From Brevibacterium sp. UMB1308A (GTDB lineage: Bacteria; Actinomycetota; Actinomycetes; Actinomycetales; Brevibacteriaceae): a DNA stretch of 64,000 nucleotides. Positions within the stretch are counted from its first letter, which is position 1. The number at the start of each line of letters is the position of its first letter. The stretch is taken from positions 1-64,000 of the forward strand of contig NZ_JASPDO010000002.1 of assembly GCF_030230605.1 (NCBI RefSeq), read 5' to 3'. The notes beneath the pieces are model-generated. The model made no database searches, had not been told where the DNA came from, and saw only the letters and a program-made list of their open reading frames with translations. This document shows positions 8,697 through 17,400 of this stretch, piece by piece. The position numbers and the translations under genes are program-made.

Positions 8697-9593
8697 ATGA
8701 GTAACACGAAGTCTGTTAAAAAAGCCGTCATTCCCGTTGCTGGTTTGGGAACCCGATTCCTGCCCGCAACCAAGGCGACTCCAAAAGAAATGTTGCCGGT
8801 GGTCGATAAGCCGGCCATTCAGTACGTGGTTGAGGAAGCAGTCAACGCTGGTATTCACGACGTGCTCATGGTGACCGGGCGTAACAAGCGCCCGTTGGAG
8901 GACCACTTCGACAAGGTTGACGGTTTGGAAGCAGCGCTGAAGGCAAAGGGTGACGACAAGAAGTTGCGCTCGGTTCAGCACGCTTCCGAACTCGCAGACA
9001 TTCACTACGTGCGCCAGGGTGATCCGCTGGGCTTGGGGCACGCAGTGCTTAAGGGTGAACAGCACGTGGGTGACGAACCGTTCGCTGTTCTTCTGGGCGA
9101 CGACCTCATCGATGAGAACAACCCAATCCTGCCCACGATGATGGCGGTCCAGGAAGCAACCGGTGGTTCAGTTGTTGCCCTCATGGAGGTGCCCGCAGAC
9201 AGCATTAACCTTTATGGATGCGCAGCCGTAGAAGACACAGACGTTGAGAACGCCGTGAAGATCACTGACCTGGTTGAGAAGCCTGCGGTTGATGAGGCTC
9301 CGTCAAACCTGGCAGTTATTGGCCGTTATGTTTTGGCGCCCGAGGTGTTCGAAGTTTTGCGTAACACTCCACCCGGACGTGGAAATGAGATCCAGCTGAC
9401 TGACGCTCTGAAGACTCTGGCTGAGGACCCCAACTCGAACGGGGTTTACGGCGTGGTCTTCAGCGGTGACCGCTACGACACCGGTGACAAACTCAGCTAT
9501 CTCAAAGCGGTGGTGACGTTGGCTGGGCGCAGGGACGACCTCGGCGAGGAACTCAACGCGTGGCTGACCGAATACGTTGCGGGTCTTAAGTGA
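8697..9593 (+). CDS. galU: UTP-glucose-1-phosphate uridylyltransferase
   Basis: Makes UDP-glucose for cell-envelope glycans. The 298-aa protein has the nucleotide-binding start GLGTRFLPATKATPKEMLPV, the sugar-site segments YVRQGDPLGLGHAV and LLGDDLID, and EKP further on. It leads an operon: its stop overlaps the next gene (GTGA), which supports translational coupling to the MogA-like protein. Confidence 0.96.
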   Translation: MSNTKSVKKAVIPVAGLGTRFLPATKATPKEMLPVVDKPAIQYVVEEAVNAGIHDVLMVTGRNKRPLEDHFDKVDGLEAALKAKGDDKKLRSVQHASELADIHYVRQGDPLGLGHAVLKGEQHVGDEPFAVLLGDDLIDENNPILPTMMAVQEATGGSVVALMEVPADSINLYGCAAVEDTDVENAVKITDLVEKPAVDEAPSNLAVIGRYVLAPEVFEVLRNTPPGRGNEIQLTDALKTLAEDPNSNGVYGVVFSGDRYDTGDKLSYLKAVVTLAGRRDDLGEELNAWLTEYVAGLK

Positions 9594-10165
9594 CAGCTGG
9601 CCAGTTTGAACCACCGCAGTTCAGCGCGGTTATCGCGTATGATCCTGCGGTGGTTTCGCCACAGACTCTCAAGCACGCCCTATATGTGTGCTCAGTGAAT
9701 GAGTTCAACGCGATTGAACACCCGGTTGAAAACGCCCAAGACATGAGTGGTGTGCTGACGAAGGCAAGAACGTCGCTGGACCTTCTTATTTACCTGGGCG
9801 ATTTGCCGGTACGGTCCATCGACCCCGTGTGCCACACGATTGAACTCGAACTCGATTCCCGAACTCCCGGTGTCGTGAACCTGGCGCGTGATGTGCTCAT
9901 GGAGTCGGGGCATACTCGGGCTTTGTTCGAACACATAGTTGCCGGCTGGGTGGGGCGCACGTTAGTGATGACGTTGACGGCGAATTCAGGTGCGTTAACG
10001 GAAACGCTTATTGAAATCCTGCCGGCCTACGCCGAGCTCATGGACCCCAACCCTCAGCCACCCAAACCGCGTTTGACAGCGGCGGGAAGCGCAGACGGGC
10101 CGGTGAGCGAGAATGACACGGACACCGCCACAATTCTTCGAATGCCCAAGCGTTCTCGCGATTAG
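9590..10165 (+). CDS. Degenerate MogA/MoaB-fold protein in the glp position
   Basis: A 191-aa protein. Its central part matches the MogA/MoaB (gephyrin E-type) fold: LDLLIYLGDLP aligns with the LxLTTGGTG strand, TPGVVNLARDVLM with the PGF region, and ALFEHIVAGWVGRTLVMTL with the SRxVAGxxGKTLxxxLPG region. The molybdopterin-binding TTGGTG and PGSP motifs are lost, so it is unlikely to be catalytic. The C-terminal 40 residues are proline-rich and disordered. In related actinobacteria this slot, between galU and rimJ, holds the MoeA/gephyrin-like Glp, a cell-division protein; the much shorter form here may do the same job. That role is inference. The GTG start overlaps the galU stop. Confidence 0.6.
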   Translation: MTAGQFEPPQFSAVIAYDPAVVSPQTLKHALYVCSVNEFNAIEHPVENAQDMSGVLTKARTSLDLLIYLGDLPVRSIDPVCHTIELELDSRTPGVVNLARDVLMESGHTRALFEHIVAGWVGRTLVMTLTANSGALTETLIEILPAYAELMDPNPQPPKPRLTAAGSADGPVSENDTDTATILRMPKRSRD

Positions 10166-10167
10166 CC

Positions 10168-10779
10168 ATGGTGGATTGGTGGCCGTCTCGGCTGGTCGAC
10201 GCAGACCTGACCTTGCGCCCGCTACTGCGGACAGACAAGCGCGAGTATGTTGAGGTCCGGTCCGTTAACGCGCAGTGGCTGGAACCGTGGGAAGCGACCA
10301 CCCCGGGCTGGGAGGGGAGCATTCCCACGTTTTCACGTCTGCGCAAATTGCTGAACAGCGCCGGCAAGCGGGGCGAACTACTTCCATACGCCCTGATTGT
10401 GGACGGCCGTTTCCGAGGTCAGCTCACCGTCAGTGGGATCAGTTGGGGATCGCTGAGGTCGGCGTCCCTGGGGTACTGGATCGACTCGCGGGTAGCAGGC
10501 AGGGGATATACACCTCGGGCCGTTGCCCTGGCAACAGATTTCTGCTTTTTTGAGCTGGGACTTCACCGCATGGAAATCAACATTCGACCGGAAAACGCGG
10601 CCAGCCTGCGGGTGGTCGAAAAGCTGGGATTCAGGGATGAAGGCGTGCGAAAAGAGTACATGCACATCAATGGGGAGTGGGCCGACCACCGCACTTTTGC
10701 GTTGCTTTCAACTGAGGTGCCAGAAGGACTCATGACTCGGTTCAGGCGTAATACTGAGCCACGTAAGTCACGCGAATAA
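10168..10779 (+). CDS. RimJ/RimL-type N-acetyltransferase
   Basis: A 203-aa GNAT enzyme of the ribosomal-protein alanine acetyltransferase group. LTLRPLLRTDKREYVEVR starts the fold, LGYWIDSRVAGRGYTPRAV carries the acetyl-CoA-binding turn, and MEINIRPENAASLRVVEKLGF is the classic C-terminal GNAT strand-helix. It starts 2 bp after the MogA-like stop. The true substrate is not known; in this conserved locus it sits between the Glp-like and GlpR-like genes. Confidence 0.85.
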   Translation: MVDWWPSRLVDADLTLRPLLRTDKREYVEVRSVNAQWLEPWEATTPGWEGSIPTFSRLRKLLNSAGKRGELLPYALIVDGRFRGQLTVSGISWGSLRSASLGYWIDSRVAGRGYTPRAVALATDFCFFELGLHRMEINIRPENAASLRVVEKLGFRDEGVRKEYMHINGEWADHRTFALLSTEVPEGLMTRFRRNTEPRKSRE

Positions 10780-10847
10780 CAGGAGGCTTTCGCAACACTC
10801 CGCGCGTGGTCCTCAGCAGTGAATCACATTGCTCATAAGGTAAGAAT

Positions 10848-12335
10848 GTGGACACAAGTATCGTCATTCTCATCATCATCGGAGTGCTTGTGTTCGCGTT
10901 ACCTTCCCTGGTTAAAGGAGTGGCCAAAGCAGGTGACGCGGACACGGTGCCGCCGTCAGCTCGCGACCTACGAACAGGTTCGCGCACACACTGCGATGGC
11001 CAAGCGTCCCAGCCACACACGCTACTCACCGGTGAGCTCGCAGACATTCCAGAAACTGGCGTCCCGTTTGCGACGCAGCCTCCGAGTATTTCTTTGCGCA
11101 GGCCTGAGCCTGAACTCACCGTACTTGCTGGCGGGCTGGACACAGAAGAGTTGGCTCACGAAGAAGCCCACGATCACGTGTACTTAGCCCCAGCCTCCGG
11201 GATGGAATCCGTCGCTGTTTCACACCGACCATTGGACATTCGCATGACCGCACACACACCTAAGCCCCAAACTCCGCAGTCTCACGGCTCAAAGCCTCAC
11301 ACGCCTCAGTCTCACGCAGCTAAGCTGCATTCGGCGAAGACCCCGGGCAAACCAGCTGGAGGTAAAACCCCTGTGAAGGGCACGCCAGCAAAAGCTACGA
11401 AGCCCACGGTCGTTAAGGCTGAGGCTGCCCCACGTCAGGCCGGTGTTTCCGCGCCAGGTCAGCGCGAAACGAACAAGCTCAAGCGGCTACTTGCCCTTGG
11501 ATTCATGGGACTGCTTGTGGTGGCCGTGGTTACGGGTGCGTTTTCGATTTTTGGCCCTTTGAGCTTCGCCGCGCCGGTGCTCACCCTGGCCGCTTCGCTC
11601 GCGTGTCTCACCGGGGTGGTTGCGCTGAACAGTGTGAACGAGCCTGCTTCGGTTGTGGCATCTGCTGAAGCTTCCCGAGTTGGCGCCAAAGTTAGTGCTG
11701 AAAAAGCACGCGGTGCGCAGAAAGTGCGTGCGGAAAAAGCAACGCCTGTTGCGCGCGAAAGTGCTGTAAAACCACGAGTCTCGGCGGCAGAGGCGATCAC
11801 GTCCGAAATCCCAGTCGTCAAAGACCAGGCACGCGACACAGCGCAGAGTAAAGCAACTGAACCAAAGCCTGCAGAGCCAAAGCAAGACGCAACACGTGAC
11901 TCCGAGCAGACTGAGAAACACACTGTTGCGCAGAACTCGCCGTCCTCAACAGACCAGAGCCTCAGCGTAAAAGAAGCCTCCGAGGCACCGGAACTTCACT
12001 TGGGTGAAAAGTTCGAAGAACTCAGCCAAGGTAAAGGCTGGTTCCCCAAGGACATGCCGGTCCCCACGTACGTCACGAAGGCGCACGCGGAGCCGGCAAC
12101 CACCTCGGGCAAGGTGGAGGCAGCGCAGACCTCTTACGGCGACTCCCCATCTGACCGTGAAGAGCTGGCGCGTGCGTTTGCCGCCGAGGTGGGCGCCCGC
12201 CCCGAGCTTGAAGACGCGGCTAAGGACTCGGCCGCTTTGCGTCACGGCAAGGCAGCGATCCGCTCAGACAAGAAGCTGGCAAACGACAACGCTCGCGCGG
12301 TGGTCGACGACGTTCTGGCGCGTCGCCGCGCATAA
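10848..12335 (+). CDS. SepX/GlpR-like septal membrane protein
   Basis: A 495-aa protein with an N-terminal membrane helix (residues 4-20), a long histidine/proline/lysine-rich cytoplasmic segment (about 100-205, HTPKPQTPQSHGSKPHTPQS), two more helices (about 213-262), and a second long Ala/Lys/Glu-rich segment ending in a basic ARRRA. This topology and the galU/glp/rimJ neighbourhood match Streptomyces SepX and Corynebacterium GlpR, divisome-associated proteins. Sequence similarity is low because most of the protein is disordered. The long tail (about 233 aa after the last helix) has repeated AEKARGAQKVRAEKA-type stretches. Assignment rests mainly on context. Confidence 0.6.
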   Translation: MDTSIVILIIIGVLVFALPSLVKGVAKAGDADTVPPSARDLRTGSRTHCDGQASQPHTLLTGELADIPETGVPFATQPPSISLRRPEPELTVLAGGLDTEELAHEEAHDHVYLAPASGMESVAVSHRPLDIRMTAHTPKPQTPQSHGSKPHTPQSHAAKLHSAKTPGKPAGGKTPVKGTPAKATKPTVVKAEAAPRQAGVSAPGQRETNKLKRLLALGFMGLLVVAVVTGAFSIFGPLSFAAPVLTLAASLACLTGVVALNSVNEPASVVASAEASRVGAKVSAEKARGAQKVRAEKATPVARESAVKPRVSAAEAITSEIPVVKDQARDTAQSKATEPKPAEPKQDATRDSEQTEKHTVAQNSPSSTDQSLSVKEASEAPELHLGEKFEELSQGKGWFPKDMPVPTYVTKAHAEPATTSGKVEAAQTSYGDSPSDREELARAFAAEVGARPELEDAAKDSAALRHGKAAIRSDKKLANDNARAVVDDVLARRRA

Positions 12336-12362
12336 TTCTTGCTGTAACCGTCTAGAAACGGC

Positions 12363-12399
12363 TGGAGCTCGGGTGCTTACTGTAAGCATCCGAGCTCCA
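12363..12399. terminator. Bidirectional hairpin terminator
   Basis: A 17-bp inverted repeat (12363-12379 with 12383-12399, one G.T pair) and a 3-nt loop lies between the convergent SepX/GlpR-like gene and the aldehyde dehydrogenase. Confidence 0.8.
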
Positions 12400-12415
12400 A
12401 GCGTATGAACCGTCT

Positions 12416-13873
12416 TTAGCTTCGCGGTGTTGCTACGTACTTCACTTCGAGGTACTCGTCGATTCCGACGTTGGAGCCTTCACGGCCCAGGCCGGACTGC
12501 TTGACGCCTCCGAACGGCGCTGCGGGGTTCGACACCAGGCCGGTGTTCAAGCCCACCATGCCAACCTGCAACTGTTCAGACAGGCGCAGACCGCGGTCCA
12601 GGGACTGTGTGAAGATGTAGCCAGCCAGTCCAAAGTCCGTGGAGTTGGCCTGCTCAATCGCTTCGTCGTCGCTGGTGAACGTGAAGATCGGGGCTACCGG
12701 GCCAAAGATCTCTTCGACTGCGATGTCAGCGTCGCGGGGGACATCGGTCAAAACGGTGGGCTGGTAGAAGTAGCCCGGGCCGTCGATCTTCTTCCCACCC
12801 GTTGCGACCTTTGCGCCCTTGGCAACAGCATCGCTGACCAGGCTGTCGACCTTGTCGCGTGCGGATTCTTCGACCAGTGGCCCAATGTCCACACCTTCTT
12901 CAATGCCGTTGCCCACCTTGAGTGCTTCCATGCGCTCGACCATCTTCGCAGCGAAGTCTTGGGCTAGGGACTCGTGGACGTAGAAACGGTTGGCAGCCGT
13001 GCACGCTTCACCAATGTTGCGCATCTTCGCAAGCATGGCGCCTTCGACGGCAGCGTCCAGGTCAGCGTCTTCGCACACGACAAACGGAGCGTTTCCACCC
13101 AGTTCCATGGACGACTTCATGACGTTTTGTGCCGCCTGCTCCAGCAGCCCAATGCCCACACCGGTTGATCCGGTAAAGGACACTTTGCGAGCAATCCCGG
13201 ATTCCATCCACGGAGTGACAACGCGGCTTGCTGACTTTGAAGTCACAACGTTGAGCACTCCTGCAGGAAGGCCCGCGTCTTCCAGAGCTTGTACCAACAT
13301 GAGTGAGGTCAGCGGGGTGAGCTTGGCGGGTTTGAACACCATGGTGCACCCGGCGGCAATGGCTGGTCCGATCTTGCGGGTGCCCATCGCCAACGGGAAG
13401 TTCCACGGCGTGACCAGCACGCACGGTCCAACTGGTTCACGGGAAACCATGAGGCGTGTCTTGCCGTCGGTGGACATCGTGAAGTCGCCACCAACACGCA
13501 CAGCTTCTTCCGCAAACCAGCGGAAAAATTCGGCGCCATAGGCAACCTCGCCCTTGGACTCAGTGAGTGACTTACCCATTTCAGAGCACATCACTGCGGC
13601 AATGTCGTCCTGACGTTCCATGAGAATTTCAAAAGCGCGTCGCAAAATCTCAGAGCGTTCGCGCGGAGCCGTTGCTGCCCATTCTTTTTGGGCGTCACCG
13701 GCGACCTTGATGGCTTCAAGAGCGTCTTCTTGGGTTCCGTCAGCAACGCGTGCGATCACGTCACCGGTTGCGGGGTTTTCCACGTCGAACGTGTTGCCAC
13801 CTTTGGCATCACGCCACTGACCGTTGATCCAAAGGCCGGTAGGTACCTTGTCAATAATGCTCTGCACGTCCAT
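12416..13873 (-). CDS. gabD: NAD(P)-dependent succinate-semialdehyde dehydrogenase
   Basis: A 485-aa aldehyde dehydrogenase. Catalytic residues are visible: N158 in TPWNFP, K181 in FKPAK, E257 in ELGGNAP and nucleophile C291 in NIGEACTAANRF. FTGSTGVG marks the cofactor fold. The EACTAANR context and NPATGDVIARV start fit the succinate-semialdehyde group, which makes succinate in GABA catabolism. No GABA transaminase lies nearby. A second, differently branched dehydrogenase of this type is at 22.2 kb. Confidence 0.88.
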   Translation of the reverse strand: MDVQSIIDKVPTGLWINGQWRDAKGGNTFDVENPATGDVIARVADGTQEDALEAIKVAGDAQKEWAATAPRERSEILRRAFEILMERQDDIAAVMCSEMGKSLTESKGEVAYGAEFFRWFAEEAVRVGGDFTMSTDGKTRLMVSREPVGPCVLVTPWNFPLAMGTRKIGPAIAAGCTMVFKPAKLTPLTSLMLVQALEDAGLPAGVLNVVTSKSASRVVTPWMESGIARKVSFTGSTGVGIGLLEQAAQNVMKSSMELGGNAPFVVCEDADLDAAVEGAMLAKMRNIGEACTAANRFYVHESLAQDFAAKMVERMEALKVGNGIEEGVDIGPLVEESARDKVDSLVSDAVAKGAKVATGGKKIDGPGYFYQPTVLTDVPRDADIAVEEIFGPVAPIFTFTSDDEAIEQANSTDFGLAGYIFTQSLDRGLRLSEQLQVGMVGLNTGLVSNPAAPFGGVKQSGLGREGSNVGIDEYLEVKYVATPRS

Positions 13874-13941
13874 GTTGTGCCTTTCCTTTTAGCCGGTTGC
13901 TTTCGTTTCAGCTAGGGGTTCTGTTTTAGACAGGTGTGGTT

Positions 13942-14241
13942 TTAAGCCAGATGCTCTTTGTATTCGGGGTTCTTCTCAATGAAGTGCTCAACGTAGGAAC
14001 ACCCAGCTTGGATCAAGAATCCGTCACTGATCGAGTCATCAAGAGCGTGCCGGACAACCTTGCCTGCAAGCCCGAGCCCGCCGTACTCGGGCTGAGTCAC
14101 GGTGTGGTTGAAATCGCGGATGCGCGCTTCAGCATCTTCGGTGTATGCGCAAAATGCAATCGATGCACCCTGATATTCCACACTGTAGAGGCGGTCTTTT
14201 TCGTTGTGGACGATTGCGATGTCGTCTGCGTTGAACTCCAT
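13942..14241 (-). CDS. Small YidJ-type GNAT acetyltransferase (COG2388-like)
   Basis: A 99-aa single-domain protein with RLYSVEYQGASIAFCAY, TVTQPEYGGLGLAGKVVRHALDD and a final CSYVEHFIEKNPEY, the pattern of the mini-GNAT family where PxxxGxGxA binds acetyl-CoA. The normal family length is 90-110 aa. It is divergent from the ornithine cyclodeaminase-like gene with a 34-bp gap. The substrate is unknown. Confidence 0.85.
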   Translation of the reverse strand: MEFNADDIAIVHNEKDRLYSVEYQGASIAFCAYTEDAEARIRDFNHTVTQPEYGGLGLAGKVVRHALDDSISDGFLIQAGCSYVEHFIEKNPEYKEHLA

Positions 14242-14275
14242 ACAGCCAACTGTATGCGTTCGTTATGCTGAGAGC

Positions 14276-15241
14276 ATGGCGAGTCAGGAAGTTTTACATA
14301 TTGATTCTCACGAAGTAGACGCCGCTTTGGACTTTGCCGGGGCTGTTGAGGTCCTGCGAGGCACCTTGGCTAACGGCTTTGATCCCGAAACTGATGGCGT
14401 GCGAACCCGCAGTGAACTCCGAGGTGGTGAGTTCCTCTTCATGCCATCCCAGGTGGGTGCGTACGCGGGGGTGAAAGTACTCACCTCCACACCAGATAAC
14501 CCGGAACGTGGCGAACCGCTTATCCAGGGAACGTGCCTGCTGTTAGACGGCACTACGCACCGTACACTCGCAACCATTGACGGGGTAGCGCTCACTAACT
14601 TGCGCACTCCCGCGGTCTCTCTTGCCGGAGTGCTCCCGTTTGCTAAAGAACGCAACCCTGAAGGCCTGTCCATGGTGGTTTTTGGCAACGGTGTGCAGGC
14701 GGTGCCACACATTCGCGCCGCCCACCAGAATCTGCCCATCACTCGCACAAGCGTGATCGTGCGCACCCCAGGCCGTGGTGACCAGGTTGTCAAAGACGCC
14801 CACGCACATGGCATCGAAGTCGACCAGATTGTCGCGGAATCCTCGCAGGCGACTGGGGCCCTCCAGGAGGCTGGGCTGGTAGTGACTGCCACCTCGGCGT
14901 CCGAACCTCTTTTTGACGCTTCCCTCATCAATGACAGCGCTTGCGTTGTAGCGATGGGCTCCCACACCCCGGACGCGCGTGAACTTCCCGGTGAACTGTT
15001 AGGCCGGGCGACCGTCCTGGTGGAAAGCATGGCCACGGCGAAAGTGGAGTGCGGTGACGTCATCCAGGCAGTCAATGAAGGGCACCTGACATGGGGAGAT
15101 GTCCGAACATGGGCGCACTCACTGGAAGCAGGTGCCGTAGCTAGCGACGCCCCGGTGGTGTTCAAATCGGCCGGAATGTCGTGGGAAGACATCGCGGTCG
15201 CAGCTGCGATTTACGAAGCGGTCAAAGGTGAGCGTGGCTGA
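14276..15241 (+). CDS. Ornithine cyclodeaminase/mu-crystallin family protein
   Basis: A 321-aa NAD(P)-dependent enzyme. MPSQVGAYAGVKVLT is the substrate-binding strand, LDGTTHRTLATIDGVALTNLRTPAVS the family signature, and MVVFGNGVQAVPHIRA the Rossmann dinucleotide-binding turn, with glycines spaced GNGxQA. Members deaminate ornithine or reduce imino acids, and the substrate cannot be read here. ATG 14276 fits the family start; upstream in-frame codons lie in the divergent promoter. It overlaps the next GNAT gene by 14 bp. Confidence 0.88.
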   Translation: MASQEVLHIDSHEVDAALDFAGAVEVLRGTLANGFDPETDGVRTRSELRGGEFLFMPSQVGAYAGVKVLTSTPDNPERGEPLIQGTCLLLDGTTHRTLATIDGVALTNLRTPAVSLAGVLPFAKERNPEGLSMVVFGNGVQAVPHIRAAHQNLPITRTSVIVRTPGRGDQVVKDAHAHGIEVDQIVAESSQATGALQEAGLVVTATSASEPLFDASLINDSACVVAMGSHTPDARELPGELLGRATVLVESMATAKVECGDVIQAVNEGHLTWGDVRTWAHSLEAGAVASDAPVVFKSAGMSWEDIAVAAAIYEAVKGERG

Positions 15242-15833
15242 GGCTTTAACGCCTGTGCGGGTGACCGCCCAAGAGATCAAACCGTGGGTCGCGTTGGTGG
15301 AGTCCGCCTACCGAGGTGAGGCTTCCCGCGCCGGATGGACCACCGAGGCGGATTTGCTGGCTGGTCAACGGCTGGACGCCGCGATGGCAGCTGAGGTGCT
15401 CGCCCAGGACGACACCGTTGTGTTCGCGGTCCCCGCCCACGTGCCCGGAGCGACTGAGACCAGCACCTCCTCGCCCGAGGCGGTAACTACTTTTGCCGCG
15501 TCCGTCCAGTTGGTGCGCATCAGTAAGCGGGAGGCGTACTTGGGTATGTTTGCAGTGTCGCCAGATCAGCAGGGGAGCGGGCTGGGTTCGCGGTTGATGG
15601 CGTGGGCAGAAAACTGGGTGCGTTCCCAGTGGGGTGTTCGCAGTATCAAGATGACCGTGATTCGACAGCGCAGTGAACTGATTGAGTTCTACAGGCGCAG
15701 AGGATACGAGCCCACTGGGAAACTGAACCGTTCCCGTACGGCGATGAGCGCTTTGGCACACCCCTGCGTGATGATCTGGAATTTGTGGTGCTGTCAAGAG
15801 GGCTGGACATACCGAACTAGCTTGCAAGCATAG
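15228..15833 (+). CDS. GNAT N-acetyltransferase
   Basis: A 201-aa protein. KREAYLGMFAVSPDQQGSGL followed by GSRLMAWAEN is the acetyl-CoA-binding motif A, and IKMTVIRQRSELIEFYRRRG with YEPTG is the C-terminal GNAT half. It starts at GTG 15228 (or GTG 15234) inside the 3' end of the cyclodeaminase-like gene, so the two are probably coupled. Its last 17 bp overlap the convergent permease gene. The substrate is unknown. Confidence 0.82.
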   Translation: MSVAEALTPVRVTAQEIKPWVALVESAYRGEASRAGWTTEADLLAGQRLDAAMAAEVLAQDDTVVFAVPAHVPGATETSTSSPEAVTTFAASVQLVRISKREAYLGMFAVSPDQQGSGLGSRLMAWAENWVRSQWGVRSIKMTVIRQRSELIEFYRRRGYEPTGKLNRSRTAMSALAHPCVMIWNLWCCQEGWTYRTSLQA

Positions 15834-17226
15834 TTGGCACGACAAGCAAACCGATCAATGCAACTGGCCCAATCACTACCATTGAAAGCCCAAATCGAGT
15901 GAGCACTCGAACCAACCGGGGTTTGTCTTCTTCTGGGGCAGTTGCGACAACTGTGGCGCCCAAAGTGGAAAACGGACTGACATCGACCACTGCTGAGCAA
16001 ATTCCGAGCGCAGCGATGAGTGCCCAGCCTGGAAGGCTTCCATCTGCAATCAGTGGTAACGCGAGAGGAACAAGCGCGGCTAGGATCCCAGTGGTCGAAG
16101 CAAAAGCTGAGACCAGACCTCCCACAAGGCACAGAACAAAAGCCGCAACAATGGGCGATCCCGCCGATTTAGCGGCCTCTCCCAGAAGGTCGACCGCACC
16201 CATGTGCTCGAGAACTCCCACGAATGTGATGATCCCGCCCACGAGAAGGACGGTCGACCAGTCGATCTTGCTGACTGAGTTCTTTCCTGTAGAAGGGTCG
16301 ATAAGCGTCAATACGGAAGCAAACGCAAAGCAAAGAATTCCAATATCAGGCTCCTTACCAAAAGCCGCGAGTGCTATCACAGCGCCGATCAAAGCGACGA
16401 TCATAACGACAGTCAGGATCTGAACCGTGGTGAGTTTTTGGACGGCGACCGACTCGTTGTCAGCGTCTGCAGAGCTGTACATTGCTTCGTCGTCATCGCT
16501 AAGAAAATCACCGCTCGCGATTGACGCTTTCCCTCGGTTGAGAGCCGTTTCCCGCTCAAACGGGTGGTTGCCCTGTGTGCGAGCAGTTGCCAGGTCCGGT
16601 ACGCCAATCGAACGTTGAGTTGACGTCTGCGTGCGCATAAGCGAACGCCCGAACATGGTGTAAGTGACTGCCAGCATAATCACGTAAGTGGCTACAGCGA
16701 TTCCAAACAAAACAAACGGGTGCAATGATATGCCTGCTGAGTGCGCTGTTCCGTAGGTGACGATGCCGTAAAGGCTTGTAGGAGCAAAACCACCAGCGCC
16801 AATTGCAAAACACACAGCCAAGCCCATCAGCGCAAAGTCGATCTTGTACCTGCGAGCAACTTGCATCGCTACAGGCATCATGACCAGTCCCGCGAGTGGT
16901 GCACCCATCGATGCAATTCCCATGGTGAGAAGAAAGAACACAAGTGGCAACAAGGCGGCTCGGTTTCCGACCTTCGTTAGTGCTCTATCAATGAGGGCGT
17001 CAATGGTGCCGTTAGTTTGTGCGATCGCAAAGAAATACGTGACTCCGACGAGCAGAATCATGATGTTCAGTGGGAAACCTTCAACGATTTCCTTTACTTC
17101 CATCCCCGCGAGAACGATTCCTGTTCCTGCCGCTCCAGCAATCATCAGCACGCCAATGTGCACACCTCGAATGGCGCCGATCGCAAAGAGAGCAACGAAG
17201 ATGAGTAGAGCAAAGATCTCAGCCAT
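15817..17226 (-). CDS. MatC/SLC13-type dicarboxylate permease
   Basis: A 469-aa polytopic membrane protein with about 12 hydrophobic helices in two halves, separated by a hydrophilic loop (about residues 220-265, rich in D and S). The N-terminal half resembles the MatC malonate-carrier domain: AEIFALLIFVALFAIGAIRG, then GFPLNIMILLVGVTYFFAIA. The C-terminal half has VSAFASTTGILAALVPLALP, typical of ion-transporter superfamily re-entrant loops. The likely substrate is a C3-C4 dicarboxylate. I set the start at ATG 17226 because GAGAGGA precedes it. It is divergent from the fatty-acid operon. Confidence 0.8.
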   Translation of the reverse strand: MAEIFALLIFVALFAIGAIRGVHIGVLMIAGAAGTGIVLAGMEVKEIVEGFPLNIMILLVGVTYFFAIAQTNGTIDALIDRALTKVGNRAALLPLVFFLLTMGIASMGAPLAGLVMMPVAMQVARRYKIDFALMGLAVCFAIGAGGFAPTSLYGIVTYGTAHSAGISLHPFVLFGIAVATYVIMLAVTYTMFGRSLMRTQTSTQRSIGVPDLATARTQGNHPFERETALNRGKASIASGDFLSDDDEAMYSSADADNESVAVQKLTTVQILTVVMIVALIGAVIALAAFGKEPDIGILCFAFASVLTLIDPSTGKNSVSKIDWSTVLLVGGIITFVGVLEHMGAVDLLGEAAKSAGSPIVAAFVLCLVGGLVSAFASTTGILAALVPLALPLIADGSLPGWALIAALGICSAVVDVSPFSTLGATVVATAPEEDKPRLVRVLTRFGLSMVVIGPVALIGLLVVPTMLAS

Positions 17227-17400
17227 TGAAATTTTGTCCTCTCGTCTAACAAAGTCTTGAGTATCGTACACACCCTGCTGAAATCTGTTGTGCTGACGAG
17301 GCCTTTGACCACACCATGATACGGGTCACACATTTTTTCACTCCCATACTGATCGAGCGTTAAGATGAGCTCGTTGGTGCTAATACGTCAAAGGAGACTC

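Noticed and set aside
14308..15192. 294-codon minus-strand ORF opposite the cyclodeaminase-like gene
   Set aside because: Shadow of a confident gene; Arg/Ser/Thr-rich with no motifs.
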